NCBI RefSeq assembly: GCF_900129425.1
Contig: NZ_LT670817.1
Span: forward strand, 8,832,001 to 8,896,000
Direction of reading: 5' to 3'
Length of the DNA: 64,000 nucleotides
Source: Bradyrhizobium erythrophlei
GTDB taxonomy: Bacteria; Pseudomonadota; Alphaproteobacteria; Rhizobiales; Xanthobacteraceae
A program made the translations under genes and the position numbers. The notes below the pieces were generated by a model. It saw only the letters and a list, made by a program, of their open reading frames with translations, had not been told where the DNA came from and did not search any database. Positions within the stretch are counted from its first letter, which is position 1. Each line of letters begins with the position of its first letter. Below, piece after piece: positions 28,528 to 37,984 of the stretch.

Positions 28528-28899
28528 ATGAGTTCGATGTCGGAGGAAGTCGACCCAAGCGAGGCTCGCGCAGCGGCGCGCAACGCTGCTGCGGGTCCTT
28601 TGCCTGGCCGGGTGACATTCAATCGTCTGGAACTCAACCGCATCCTGAATCTGTACGGACGCATGGTCGCCGAGGGCGAGTGGCGTGACTATGCCATCGA
28701 CTTCCTTAAGGACCGTGCGGTGTTTTCGGTGTTTCGCCGCGCTTCCGAAGTGCCGATCTATCGCATCGAAAAAGATCCGCGGCTCGCGCGCAAGCAGGGC
28801 ATCTACAGCGTGATCTCTGCGACCGGACTGATCCTGCGCCGCGGCCACGAACTCGACCGCGTGCTGCTGGTGATCGACCGCAAGCTGGCGGTGGTTTAG
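28528..28899 (+). CDS. DUF2794 family protein
   Basis: A 123-residue cytoplasmic protein with a strong ribosome site (AGGAGG about 9 nt before ATG 28528). The conserved alphaproteobacterial DUF2794 core is FNRLELNRILNLYGRMVAEGEWRDYAIDF followed by DRAVFSVFRRASEVPIYRIEK and a C-terminal LDRVLLVIDRKLAVV. Function unknown. Confidence 0.88.
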   Translation: MSSMSEEVDPSEARAAARNAAAGPLPGRVTFNRLELNRILNLYGRMVAEGEWRDYAIDFLKDRAVFSVFRRASEVPIYRIEKDPRLARKQGIYSVISATGLILRRGHELDRVLLVIDRKLAVV

Positions 28900-28908
28900 C
28901 GCGCTTCG

Positions 28909-29442
28909 CTACGACGTGGCCGGCAACGTCGTGGCGCCCTCGCCGAGCGCGCGCTGCATCATCACGGTGTCGAGCCAGCGGCCGAACTTGAAGCCGACAT
29001 TGGGATGGGTCCCGATCATCTGGAAGCCGCACCGGGTGTGCACGCCGATCGATCCGGCATTGGCCGAATCGCCGATCACCGCGATCATCTGCCGATAGCC
29101 GCGCTGCTCCGATGCGGCGACCAGCTTTTGCAGCAACTGCAGGCCTACCCCGCGCCGATGAATCGCCGGCTGCAGATAGACCGAATTCTCCACCGTGAAA
29201 CGATAGGCCGGCCGCGGCCGGTAGGCGCCCGCATAGGCATACCCCACCACGCGGCCTTCGAGCGCGGCGACAAGATAGGGAAAGCCGCCGTCACTCAATA
29301 CGCTAAAGCGCCGCGTCATCTCGGCGAGATCAGGCGGAACCAGCTCGAACGTCGCGGTGCCGTAACGAACCGCGTGCTCGTAAATTTCGGTGATGAAGGG
29401 CAGGTCGGCCGCGGTAGCGGGCCTGATTTCGGGCGAGGACAT
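28909..29442 (-). CDS. GNAT N-acetyltransferase, phosphinothricin-acetyltransferase-like
   Basis: 177 residues with the PAT/bar subfamily layout: IRPATAADLPFITEIYEHAVRYGTATFEL at the N-terminus, the VVGYAYAGAYRPRPAYRFTVENSVYL segment, and the acetyl-CoA loop HRRGVGLQLLQKLV. Acetyl-CoA-dependent N-acetylation of an amino-acid-like substrate is likely; the natural substrate cannot be read. Convergent with DUF2794. Confidence 0.88.
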   Translation of the reverse strand: MSSPEIRPATAADLPFITEIYEHAVRYGTATFELVPPDLAEMTRRFSVLSDGGFPYLVAALEGRVVGYAYAGAYRPRPAYRFTVENSVYLQPAIHRRGVGLQLLQKLVAASEQRGYRQMIAVIGDSANAGSIGVHTRCGFQMIGTHPNVGFKFGRWLDTVMMQRALGEGATTLPATS

Positions 29443-29469
29443 GGCGGGGAGATTATTTTTGCTTTCAGC

Positions 29470-29501
29470 AAAAGAAAAGCCCCGGCCGTGAGGCCGGGGC
29501 T
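29470..29501 (-). terminator. Terminator of the BI-1/YccA gene
   Basis: Perfect 10-bp stem AGCCCCGGCC/GGCCGGGGCT with a 4-nt loop, followed on the minus strand by TTTTCTTTT. It lies 26 bp after the stop of the gene at 29527. Confidence 0.92.
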
Positions 29502-29526
29502 CGAATTCTTACGCTGACGGAAGCGG

Positions 29527-30318
29527 TCAGTCGCGCTGGCCGAGCAGTTGCAGCAGCAGCGTGAACAGGTTGATGAAGTTCAAATACAGCGACAGCGCGC
29601 CGATGATGGAAGCGCGTTCGGCCACATCGCCGCCCTGGGAGGCGTAGCCGTAGATGTAGTCGTTCTTCAGCCGCTGGGTGTCGTAGGCGGTGAGACCGGC
29701 GAACACCAGCACGCCGATCACCGACACCAGGAATTGCAGCATCGTGCTGGCGAGGAAGATATTGACCAGGCTGGCGATGATGATGCCGAACAGGCCCATG
29801 ATCAGGAACGATCCCATGCCGGTCATGTCACGCTTGGTGGTGTACCCGTAAAGGCTCAGCGCGCCGAAGGTGGCCGCGGTGATGAAGAACACCCGCACGA
29901 TCGAGGTGTGGGTATACACCAGGAAGATCGATGACATCGAAACGCCCATCAGCGCCGAGAACACCCAGAACAGCATCTGGGCCGTTGCCGGGCGCAGCCG
30001 GTTGATGCCGGCCGAGATCGCGAACACCATGGCAAGCGGTGCCAGGATGAACAGCCATTTCAGAGGGCTGACATACATCGCGTAGCCGAACGGCGTCAGG
30101 AACGCATTGCCGATCTTGGCCGCGGCACCGGAAGGATCGGTGGTCACCGCCGCCATGTAGATGCCGAGCGCCGCCAAGCCGGTAATGGCCAGCCCAATGC
30201 TCATGTAGTTGTAGATGCGCAGCATGTAGGCGCGCAGACCGGCATCGACGGTCGCGGCGTCAACGCGCCCGGCGGCCCGGCCGAAGGGTGAGGTATAGTT
30301 ACGGTCTAGGTCCGACAT
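29527..30318 (-). CDS. Bax inhibitor-1/YccA family membrane protein
   Basis: 263 residues with about seven membrane helices. Family pattern: YMLRIYNYMSIGLAITGLAALGIY, the PLKWLFILAPLAMVF helix, LMGVSMSSIFLVYT and the C-terminal AYDTQRLKNDYIYG acidic/basic segment followed by the last helix (LSLYLNFINLFTLLLQLLG). Relatives include proton-leak/calcium channel-like proteins (BsYetJ) and YccA, an FtsH modulator. Single-gene unit with its own terminator. Confidence 0.93.
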   Translation of the reverse strand: MSDLDRNYTSPFGRAAGRVDAATVDAGLRAYMLRIYNYMSIGLAITGLAALGIYMAAVTTDPSGAAAKIGNAFLTPFGYAMYVSPLKWLFILAPLAMVFAISAGINRLRPATAQMLFWVFSALMGVSMSSIFLVYTHTSIVRVFFITAATFGALSLYGYTTKRDMTGMGSFLIMGLFGIIIASLVNIFLASTMLQFLVSVIGVLVFAGLTAYDTQRLKNDYIYGYASQGGDVAERASIIGALSLYLNFINLFTLLLQLLGQRD

Positions 30319-30595
30319 GGTCGAATTCCCGTTGGTTGCCCGGCAGGGCGCAAGGGTTTGCGGAGCCGGTAAAGAAATCTATCTCAGATACCGCCGTTTG
30401 CTGACATTAATTTTGTGTCATCAAACCGGCCTCTGGCCTGATTGGTATGTGGGAAACTAGCACATTCACCGCAAGCTTCCATGCGCGGCTGAATGTCGCT
30501 CCGAAGGCCGGATTTCGGGCAAAAGCGGATAGCTGCCGTGAACGCCTGGAGACCGGAATTGGCGCGTATTCCGCTGATGGCGCTGCACCAATTTG

Positions 30596-33166
30596 TCATA
30601 AATTGCGCAATACGGAGGCCGGCTTCTGGTTCAGCGCCAGCAGCGTACCGGCGAGCCCCAGTCCTACCGTGACGAGCAGGGCTGCGGCGACCACGGCCGC
30701 GGCACTCCCGGCCTGCCAGATGAAGCTCAGCGTCATCAGCCGGGTCACGATCAGCCAGGCCGCGATGGAGCCCGCGATCACGCCGAAAACGGCGGTGGCA
30801 AAGCCGATCATCAGATATTCCAGCGCATAGGCGCCGAGCAGCCGTGCGCGGGTGGCACCGAGGGTTTTGAGAATGACGGCGTCGTAGACCCGGTGGCGAT
30901 GCCCTGCGGCGAGCGCCCCGCCCAGTACCAGGATGGCCGAGATCAGCGTGACCGCGCTGGCGCCGCGGATCGCCAGCACCAGGTTGGTGACCACGGTGCC
31001 GATGGTCTCCAGCGCCTCGCGGACCCGCACGCTCGTCACCATCGGGAAGGCATCGGCCACGGATTTGACGATTCGGGCGTCGCCGCCGGGGTCCGGATGG
31101 GTCTCGGTCAGTGTTGCGATATGGGTGTGCGGCGCGCCTCTGAAGGCGTTGGGCGAGAACACCAGCACGAAATTGATGCCGAGCCCCTGCCAGTCGATGG
31201 TGCGCAGATTGCCGATGGTGGCCGATATATCGCGGCCCAGCACGTTGACGACGATTTCGTCCCCGATCTTGAGTCCGAGCCCGTCGGCGATCTTCTTCTC
31301 CATCGAAACCAGCGGCGGTCCGATATAGCCGGGGCCCCACCATTTGCCTTCGACGATCTTCGAGCCCTTCGGGATTTCGCCGGTATAGGTCAGGCCGCGG
31401 TCGCTTTGCAGCACCCACTCGGCGTCGGCTGAAGCCTTGAGGTCGTCCGCCTTGACGCCGCGGGCCGCGACGATGCGCCCGCGCAGCATCGGTACGTCCT
31501 CGACGGTCGATTGCGGCGCGGTTGCCTTGAGAAACGTGCCGAAGCGGTCGGCTTCGGTCGAGGGAATGTCGATGAAATAGAACGACGGCGCACGATCCGG
31601 CAGTGCCGCCAGGAATTGACGCCGCAGATTGCCGTCGATCTGGGTGATCGTCACCAGCACGGCCAGACCGAGGCCCAGCGACATCACCACCGAGGGGGTC
31701 AGCGCGCCCGGCCGGTAGATATTGGCGATCGCCAGCCGCAGCATGGTGAAGCGGGTCCGGGGCAGGCGGCGCGCCAGCGCCATCAGGGCGGCGGCGATGC
31801 CGCGCAACAGCGCGAAAACCAGTATCGAGGATGCGACGAACACGGCCGCGACGCGCTTGTCGTAGGCGAGCCCGATCACGACGGCGATCAGTAGCGCGAT
31901 CACCACCGCCATCAGGGCGAGATAGCGCCAGCGCGGCCGATGCCATTGGCTGGTCACCGCTTCGCGGAACAGCGCCGCCACCGGCACGTCATGGACGCGG
32001 CCGAGCGGCCACAGTCCGAAAGCGAGCGCGGTCAAGAGGCCGTATAGGAGCGACAAAGCGAGTTCGCCGGGATGTAGCGCCGGCACCACCGGCAGCGGCA
32101 GCAACTCGCCGAACACGCCAACGATGATGAACGGCAGCGCTGCGCCGGCGGCAAGCCCGATCACCGAACCTATTCCCGCGAGCACGATCACCTGGGTGAG
32201 ATAGATCGCAAAGACATCGCGGCTGTTGGCGCCGAGCGCCTTGAAGGTGGCGATGACGTCGCGGCGGCGATCGATGTGGCTTTTGACCGCGTTGGCGACA
32301 CCGACGCCGCCGACCAGCAGCGCGGCGAGGCCGACCAGCGTGAGAAATTGTGTGAAGCGGCTGATGGTGCGCTCAAGCTGTGGCGAAGCATTGGCACGGG
32401 TGCGAATCTCCCAGCCGGCTTCCGGCAAAGCCGTTCGCGTATCGTCGGTCAGCTTGGCCACGGCGCGATCGTCGGCCGCGTTGTCCGGCAGTTTGACCCG
32501 ATAGATCCAACGCACCAGGCTGCCCGGCTGCAGCAGCCCGGTCGCGCGCAAGCCGGCTTCGCTGACCAGGAACCGCGGGCCGAGGCCAAGGCCGCCGGCG
32601 AGTCTGTCCGGCTCGGCGTCGACCACGCTGCGGATTTGAAAGGTCGCGCCGCCGAGGGTGACGCGGTCGCCGATCTTGAGATCGAGCCGCGCCAGCAGGG
32701 TCGAATCGACCGCCGCACCGAAGGCGCCGTCACGCTCGGCCAAAAGATCAGCCATCGGCATGTTCGGATCGAGCTTCAACTCACCCAGCGTCGGGTAGCT
32801 GCCGTCCACCGCCTTGAGTTCGACGAGGGCGAGCCGACCGTCGGACGTGCGCGCCATGGCGCGCAAGGTCGCCGCGACAGATACTTTGCCGCGGGAGCGG
32901 AGAAATGCGACTTCATCCGGTTTGGCTTCGCGCTGGATCAGGGAGAAGGCCGCATCGCCCCCAAGCAGCGTGCGGCCCTCGCGCGCCAGTCCCTCGCCAA
33001 GGCTCGCCGCGACCGAGCCGACGCCGGCAATCGCCATGACGCCGAGCGCGATGCAGGCGATGAAAACGTAAAAGCCGCGCAAGCCCCCGCGTAATTCCCG
33101 CAAGGCGTAGCGCAGCGGCAGCGATGCGGGGCGGCCGCCATCAACGGGCTCGGACGCGATGGTCAT
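30596..33166 (-). CDS. ABC transporter permease, FtsX-like (YbbP type)
   Basis: 856 residues. An N-terminal helix (FYVFIACIALGVMAIAGVGSVAASLGEGL) is followed by a large periplasmic domain and two FtsX-type blocks of three to four helices each (around residues 270-430 and 720-850), as in the YbbP family. Such permeases do not import; family members act in lipid, thioester or envelope processes. The start overlaps the ATPase gene end by 4 bp. Together with the divergent esterase this matches the ybbA-ybbP/tesA arrangement of E. coli. Confidence 0.9.
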   Translation of the reverse strand: MTIASEPVDGGRPASLPLRYALRELRGGLRGFYVFIACIALGVMAIAGVGSVAASLGEGLAREGRTLLGGDAAFSLIQREAKPDEVAFLRSRGKVSVAATLRAMARTSDGRLALVELKAVDGSYPTLGELKLDPNMPMADLLAERDGAFGAAVDSTLLARLDLKIGDRVTLGGATFQIRSVVDAEPDRLAGGLGLGPRFLVSEAGLRATGLLQPGSLVRWIYRVKLPDNAADDRAVAKLTDDTRTALPEAGWEIRTRANASPQLERTISRFTQFLTLVGLAALLVGGVGVANAVKSHIDRRRDVIATFKALGANSRDVFAIYLTQVIVLAGIGSVIGLAAGAALPFIIVGVFGELLPLPVVPALHPGELALSLLYGLLTALAFGLWPLGRVHDVPVAALFREAVTSQWHRPRWRYLALMAVVIALLIAVVIGLAYDKRVAAVFVASSILVFALLRGIAAALMALARRLPRTRFTMLRLAIANIYRPGALTPSVVMSLGLGLAVLVTITQIDGNLRRQFLAALPDRAPSFYFIDIPSTEADRFGTFLKATAPQSTVEDVPMLRGRIVAARGVKADDLKASADAEWVLQSDRGLTYTGEIPKGSKIVEGKWWGPGYIGPPLVSMEKKIADGLGLKIGDEIVVNVLGRDISATIGNLRTIDWQGLGINFVLVFSPNAFRGAPHTHIATLTETHPDPGGDARIVKSVADAFPMVTSVRVREALETIGTVVTNLVLAIRGASAVTLISAILVLGGALAAGHRHRVYDAVILKTLGATRARLLGAYALEYLMIGFATAVFGVIAGSIAAWLIVTRLMTLSFIWQAGSAAAVVAAALLVTVGLGLAGTLLALNQKPASVLRNL

Positions 33167-33897
33167 GAAGCGGCTTTGCGATCTGCAAGGGATCCATCGA
33201 TCCGGCCCGAGCGCAGCCGCACCACGCGATCGCAGCGCTGTGCCAGCGAGGTGTCATGGGTCACCAGCACCAGGGTCATGCCGCGCTCGGCATGTTTGGT
33301 GAACAGGAGGTCCACGATCTGCTTGCCGGTGGCTTCATCGAGATTGCCGGTGGGCTCATCGGCCACCAGGATCGCGGGATCAGGTGCCAGCGCGCGCGCC
33401 AGCGCGACGCGCTGTTGCTCGCCGCCGGACAATTGCGTGGGATAATGATGCAGGCGGTCGCCGAGACCGACCGAAGTCAGTTCCTGCGCCGCGCGCCGCG
33501 ACGCGTCGGGATTGCCGGCCAGTTCCAGCGGCACCGCGACATTTTCTAGCGCCGTCATGGTCGGAATCAGATGAAACGACTGGAATACGATGCCGACCTG
33601 GCGGCCGCGAAAGCGCGCCAGCGCGTCCTCGTCGAGGGCATTGAAAGGGGTGCCGTTGACCACCACCTCTCCGCTGTCGGGACGCTCCAGTCCCGCCATC
33701 ACCATCAGCAAGGTGGATTTCCCCGAGCCTGACGGCCCGATCAGGCCGATCGCTTCGCCGGAGGCGACACGCAGGCTGATATCCTTAAGAATGTGAACGC
33801 GCGCGGCGCCCGCGCCGAGCGAGAGATTGACGTTCGAGATGGCGATGGTGTCCGGCTCGACGCCGGCCAGTGATGAGGGTTCGATGAGACTGTCCAT
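33163..33897 (-). CDS. ABC transporter ATP-binding protein (YbbA/LolD type)
   Basis: 244 residues from ATG 33897; an in-frame extension to 34041 overlaps the divergent gene and is unlikely. ABC motifs: Walker A GPSGSGKST, Q-loop FQSFHLIPTMTALENV, signature LSGGEQQRVALARAL, Walker B ILVADEPTGNLDEATG. The sequence belongs to the LolD/MacB-type ATPases that drive FtsX-like permeases, which is exactly the adjacent gene. Confidence 0.93.
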   Translation of the reverse strand: MDSLIEPSSLAGVEPDTIAISNVNLSLGAGAARVHILKDISLRVASGEAIGLIGPSGSGKSTLLMVMAGLERPDSGEVVVNGTPFNALDEDALARFRGRQVGIVFQSFHLIPTMTALENVAVPLELAGNPDASRRAAQELTSVGLGDRLHHYPTQLSGGEQQRVALARALAPDPAILVADEPTGNLDEATGKQIVDLLFTKHAERGMTLVLVTHDTSLAQRCDRVVRLRSGRIDGSLADRKAAS

Positions 33898-34600
33898 GGC
33901 TCGGTCATATGGCACTTTCGGCAGTTCGGTCGAGAGGCAGCGCGGCAAGTTCGTGCACATACTTGTGTTGGGCCTGGTTCTCGTGACGGCGGGAACAGCC
34001 TTGGCGCAAACGCCTGAAGGCCCCGAGCCCAAGCCGATCAAGATGGTGGTGTTGGGGGATTCGCTGAGCGCGGGCCTTGGCCTTTCGGCATCATCAGCGT
34101 TTCCGGCCCGGCTTCAAAAATCTTTGAAACTCAATGGCATATCGGTCGATATGATCAACGCCGGGGTTTCCGGCGACACCAGTTCCGGCGGCCGCGACCG
34201 GCTCGACTGGTCGGTGCCCGAGGGAACCGACGCCGTGATCGTGGAGCTCGGCGCCAACGATGCCTTGCGCGGCACCGATCCCGCGGTCACCCGAAAAGCG
34301 CTGTCGGACATTCTGACCCGGCTGAAGGCGCGGAAAATCGCGGTGCTGTTGTGCGGGATGATTGCACCGCCAAATTACGGCAGCGACTATTCGGCCCGTT
34401 TCAACGCGATCTATCCGGATCTCGCAAAATCGTTCGGGGTGCCGCTGTATCCGTTTTTCCTGCAGGGCGTCGCCGCTGACGCCAAACTCAATCAGGCGGA
34501 CGGCATGCACCCGACGGCGGAGGGCGTCGATGTCATCGTGAAAAATATTCTGCCCACCGTGGAGGCATTTCTTGGCGCGATATCCGGGCAACGCAGTTGA
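33896..34600 (+). CDS. SGNH-type arylesterase / thioesterase I-like (TesA family)
   Basis: About 234 residues with a signal peptide (FVHILVLGLVLVTAGTALAQ, about 19-38), so periplasmic. Catalytic residues: S56 in GDSLSAG (block I), the block II glycine in NAGVSGDTSSGG, N in LGANDALRG (block III), and D/H in DGMHPTAEG (block V). The start at 33896 overlaps the divergent ATPase start codon; a later start (for example GTG 33959) is possible but would shorten the signal peptide's n-region. Confidence 0.9.
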   Translation: MARSYGTFGSSVERQRGKFVHILVLGLVLVTAGTALAQTPEGPEPKPIKMVVLGDSLSAGLGLSASSAFPARLQKSLKLNGISVDMINAGVSGDTSSGGRDRLDWSVPEGTDAVIVELGANDALRGTDPAVTRKALSDILTRLKARKIAVLLCGMIAPPNYGSDYSARFNAIYPDLAKSFGVPLYPFFLQGVAADAKLNQADGMHPTAEGVDVIVKNILPTVEAFLGAISGQRS

Positions 34601-34744
34601 AAAGCAGGCAGCGATAACCCTAACGTGGGGTTTTCCCGAAAGGTTTACGGTCTGTTAATCTCTGATGCTTCGCAGAGTCATATAACTACGGTAGAAACCA
34701 GTATCGGTGATTCGTCACCGGGTTTCAGCATCGGGAGTCTTGCG

Positions 34745-35281
34745 ATGCCGCGCTTGTTTACTGGACTGGAAATTCCGGCCGAAATCGGCCACACGCTTTC
34801 CAATTTGCGTGGCGGCCTGCCAGGCGCGCGCTGGGTAGACCCCGAAAATTATCACGTTACCCTGAGATTCATCGGCGATATCGATGGCGTTGCAGCCAAC
34901 GAGATCGCCTCGCTGCTGTTTCGGATCAATCGCAAGCCGTTCGAGGTGGCACTGCAGGGCCTCGCCAGCTTCGGCGGAAAAAAGCCGCGCGCGGTGGTGG
35001 CCCAGGTGGTGCCGAGCCGGCCGCTGATCGAGTTGCAGGCCGAACTGGAACGGCTGATGCAGCGGATCGGGCTCGATCCGGAAGGCCGCAAATTCACCCC
35101 GCATGTGACCTTGGCGCGGCTGCGCGATGCTTCCAACCAGGATGTCGCGGACTATCTGTCGGTGCGCGGTTATTTCCCGACCCGGGTGTTCACGGCTTCG
35201 CGCTTCGTACTGTTCTCGTCGCGGGCCTCCACCGGCGGCGGGCCCTATGTGGTCGAGGATTCCTACGCGCTGAGTGCGTGA
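34745..35281 (+). CDS. thpR: RNA 2',3'-cyclic phosphodiesterase (2H family)
   Basis: 178 residues from ATG 34745 (MPRLFTGLEIPAEIG). The two HxTx motifs that define 2H phosphoesterases are H37-V-T39-L and H120-V-T122-L, spaced as in ThpR/LigT. The enzyme opens 2',3'-cyclic phosphates on RNA and can ligate tRNA halves in vitro. Cytoplasmic. An open frame back to 34625 has no start support. Confidence 0.92.
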   Translation: MPRLFTGLEIPAEIGHTLSNLRGGLPGARWVDPENYHVTLRFIGDIDGVAANEIASLLFRINRKPFEVALQGLASFGGKKPRAVVAQVVPSRPLIELQAELERLMQRIGLDPEGRKFTPHVTLARLRDASNQDVADYLSVRGYFPTRVFTASRFVLFSSRASTGGGPYVVEDSYALSA

Positions 35282-35502
35282 CGGGTAGGCGCTCGCCCCA
35301 GTCACGGCCGTCGTTGCCCGGGCGAACCAGTATTCCAGAACCGCCGGTGATAGAATCGAGAAAGCGCGGCGTACTATCCGATTTTCGCGGGTATGACGGT
35401 TTGCGATATTTAGCCCGGCACGCCGCAATGCCCGCTTCCGCATAGCCCCCGCACCAATTCGCGGCTTGCATTTTTCTCCGTGTTGGGGCCGTAAAGGGGG
35501 CC

Positions 35503-36687
35503 ATGCTGTCTCCCCCGCCTGCCTCGTTTCGCGCCCATTACCAGGCGCTCGTCGCCTCCGGCGCGATCGAGCCCGACGCCGCGCAGGCGGAGGCTGCCGA
35601 GGCCTTCGCGGATCTCGAGCGGCGGCTTTCGAGCTACAAGCCGGTGCGCAAGCAGGGTCTGCTGGGCCGGCTGTTTGCGGACAAGGACGAGCCGCCGCCG
35701 CGCGGCCTCTACATTCATGGCGAGGTCGGTCGCGGCAAGACCATGCTGATGGATCTGTTTTTTCAGCAAAGTCCCGTCGTCCACAAGCGCCGCGCGCACT
35801 TCCACGAATTCATGGCCGAGGTGCACGAGCGGATCTATGGCTTTCGTCAGAACATCGCGCGCGGCGAAATCGCCGAGGGTGATGTGATCGCGCTCACCGC
35901 CGCGTCGATTTTCGACCAGGCCTGGCTTTTGTGCTTCGACGAGTTTCATGTCACCGACATTGCGGACGCGATGATCCTCGGACGGCTGTTCTCAAAGCTG
36001 TTCGAACTCGGCACCGTGGTGGTGGCGACATCCAACGTCGCGCCCGAGGATCTCTACAAGGGAGGTCTGAACCGGGCGCTGTTCCTCCCCTTCATCGCGC
36101 AGATATCCGATCATATGGATGTGTTGCGGCTCGAAGCGCGCACCGATTTCCGGCTCGAGAAGCTCGCCGGTGTGAAAATGTGGTTGGTGCCGGCGGATCG
36201 CGACGCCGATGCCGCGCTCGACAAAGCGTGGGCGAAGATGACCGGCAATGCCAAATGCAAGCCGCGCGACATTTCGATCAAGGGCCGCATCCTGCACGTG
36301 CCGTGTTCGGCGGATGGCGTCGCGCGATTTTCGTTCGCCGACATCTGTGAAAAGCCGCTCGCCGCCTCGGACTACCTGCGGCTCGCGCACGATTATCACA
36401 CCATCATGATCGACCGCATTCCGGTGATGGACTACGCCGAACGCAACGCTGCCAAGCGGTTCATCGCGCTGATCGACACGCTTTATGACAACGCCGTGAA
36501 GCTGATGGCCTCGGCCGACGCCGATCCGGTGTCGCTCTATGTTGCGACCGAGGGCAATGAGGCGAACGAGTTCAAGCGAACCGCGTCGCGGCTGATCGAG
36601 ATGAGTTCGGAATCTTATCTGGCGCTGCCGCACGGCCACAAGGACTCCGCGGCGAGCGGGTCGAGCACGGGGCTGGTGGAAACGTGA
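35503..36687 (+). CDS. zapE: Cell division protein ZapE (AFG1-like ATPase)
   Basis: 394 residues. AFG1-type AAA ATPase that associates with the Z-ring in E. coli. Motifs: YIHGEVGRGKTMLMDLFF (Walker A), RAHFHEFMAEVHERIY, LLCFDEFHVTDIADAMIL (Walker B and sensor) and TSNVAPEDLYKGGLNR. Upstream of mdh on the same strand with a repeat between, a common order in rhizobia. Confidence 0.95.
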   Translation: MLSPPPASFRAHYQALVASGAIEPDAAQAEAAEAFADLERRLSSYKPVRKQGLLGRLFADKDEPPPRGLYIHGEVGRGKTMLMDLFFQQSPVVHKRRAHFHEFMAEVHERIYGFRQNIARGEIAEGDVIALTAASIFDQAWLLCFDEFHVTDIADAMILGRLFSKLFELGTVVVATSNVAPEDLYKGGLNRALFLPFIAQISDHMDVLRLEARTDFRLEKLAGVKMWLVPADRDADAALDKAWAKMTGNAKCKPRDISIKGRILHVPCSADGVARFSFADICEKPLAASDYLRLAHDYHTIMIDRIPVMDYAERNAAKRFIALIDTLYDNAVKLMASADADPVSLYVATEGNEANEFKRTASRLIEMSSESYLALPHGHKDSAASGSSTGLVET

Positions 36688-36698
36688 CGGCGTAAACC

Positions 36699-36828
36699 AT
36701 GATTCCGGGGCGCGTCCAACGGGTCCGCGCAAAGCGCGGCCCGCTGACAGGCTCCGACGCGAACCCGGAATCCCGATCATACATCCTCTGGATTTCCGGG
36801 TTCGCGCTGGCGCGCGTCCCGGAATGAC
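36699..36828. repeat. Family A palindromic repeat, copy 4
   Basis: ATGATTCCGGGGCGCGTCC...GACGCGAACCCGGAATCCC is mirrored by GGATTTCCGGGTTCGCGCTGGCGCGCGTCCCGGAATGAC. It carries a GGGTCCGCGCAAAGCGCGGCCCGC internal hairpin, also seen in copy 5. It lies between zapE and mdh. Confidence 0.85.
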
Positions 36829-36954
36829 AGCCGTTGGCCTGACAATTGAGCATGCCGTGAGCATGTCGCGACTTGAACGGGTCGGGCGAAAGGGATAACC
36901 AGCCATCCAAGCTTTCTTCCAACCTCCTCCTTACGTTCAAAGGACAGATTTCCC

Positions 36955-37923
36955 ATGGCGCGCGACAAGATTGGTTTGATTGGCTCCGGTCAGATCGGCG
37001 GAACGCTGGCCCACCTCATCGGCCTGAAGGAATTGGGCGATGTCGTGATGTTCGACATCGCCGAGGGCGTGCCGCAGGGCAAATCGCTCGATATCGCGCA
37101 ATCCTCGCCGGTCGACGGGTTCGACGCGCATTTCACCGGCGCCAATTCCTATGAGGCGCTCGACAACGCCAAGGTCTGCATTGTCACCGCCGGCGTGCCG
37201 CGCAAGCCCGGCATGAGCCGCGATGATCTCCTGAGCATCAATCTCAAGGTGATGGAACAGGTCGGCGCCGGCATCAAGAAATATGCTCCCGACGCCTTCG
37301 TGATCTGCATCACCAACCCGCTCGACGCCATGGTGTGGGCGCTGCAGAAGGCCTCCGGCATGCCGCACAAGAAGGTGGTGGGCATGGCGGGCGTGCTGGA
37401 TTCCTCGCGTTTCCGCTATTTCCTTGCCGATGAATTCAACGTCTCCGTCGAAGACGTCACCGCCTTCGTGCTTGGCGGCCATGGCGACACCATGGTGCCG
37501 CTGGTGCGATATTCCACGGTGGCCGGCATCCCGCTGCCCGATCTGGTGAAGATGGGCTGGACCTCGCAGACGCGGATCGACGAAATCGTCGACCGCACCC
37601 GCAACGGCGGTGCCGAGATCGTCAACCTCTTGAAGACCGGTTCGGCGTTCTATGCGCCGGCCGCATCCGCCATCGCGATGGCCGAGAGCTACCTGAAGGA
37701 CAAGAAGCGCGTGCTGCCCTGCGCCGCCTATCTCAACGGCGAATACGGCGTCAAGGACATGTATGTCGGCGTGCCCGTTGTCATCGGATCGAAGGGTGTC
37801 GAGCGTATCGTCGAGATCGAACTGGCCGGCAAGGACCGCGAAGCATTCGACAAGTCGGTCAACGCGGTGCAGGGTCTGGTCGATGCCTGCAAGAAAATCG
37901 CTCCCGATCTGCTCGGCCGCTGA
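36955..37923 (+). CDS. mdh: Malate dehydrogenase (NAD)
   Basis: Oxidises malate to oxaloacetate in the TCA cycle. 322 residues of the LDH-like type typical of alphaproteobacteria: nucleotide-binding LIGSGQIGGTLAHL, the ITAGVPRKPGMSRDDLL loop, ITNPLDAMVW, VLDSSRFRYFLA and GGHGDTMVPLVRYS with the catalytic histidine. First enzyme of the TCA cluster; 61 bp before sucC. Confidence 0.97.
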   Translation: MARDKIGLIGSGQIGGTLAHLIGLKELGDVVMFDIAEGVPQGKSLDIAQSSPVDGFDAHFTGANSYEALDNAKVCIVTAGVPRKPGMSRDDLLSINLKVMEQVGAGIKKYAPDAFVICITNPLDAMVWALQKASGMPHKKVVGMAGVLDSSRFRYFLADEFNVSVEDVTAFVLGGHGDTMVPLVRYSTVAGIPLPDLVKMGWTSQTRIDEIVDRTRNGGAEIVNLLKTGSAFYAPAASAIAMAESYLKDKKRVLPCAAYLNGEYGVKDMYVGVPVVIGSKGVERIVEIELAGKDREAFDKSVNAVQGLVDACKKIAPDLLGR

Positions 37924-37984
37924 TCGCATTCGCATTCCAGGCTGACCAAACAAACCGATCGTTCAGGGCTTTCGAGGGCCACCA

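Noticed and set aside
28025..28531. 168-codon plus-strand open frame before the DUF2794 gene
   Set aside because: It begins inside a palindromic repeat and lacks the third-position GC bias of real genes here; kept only as unexplained sequence.
30384..31946. 520-codon minus-strand frame at the 3' end of the ABC permease
   Set aside because: It overlaps the FtsX-like permease in another register and extends through a gap; Arg-rich shadow.
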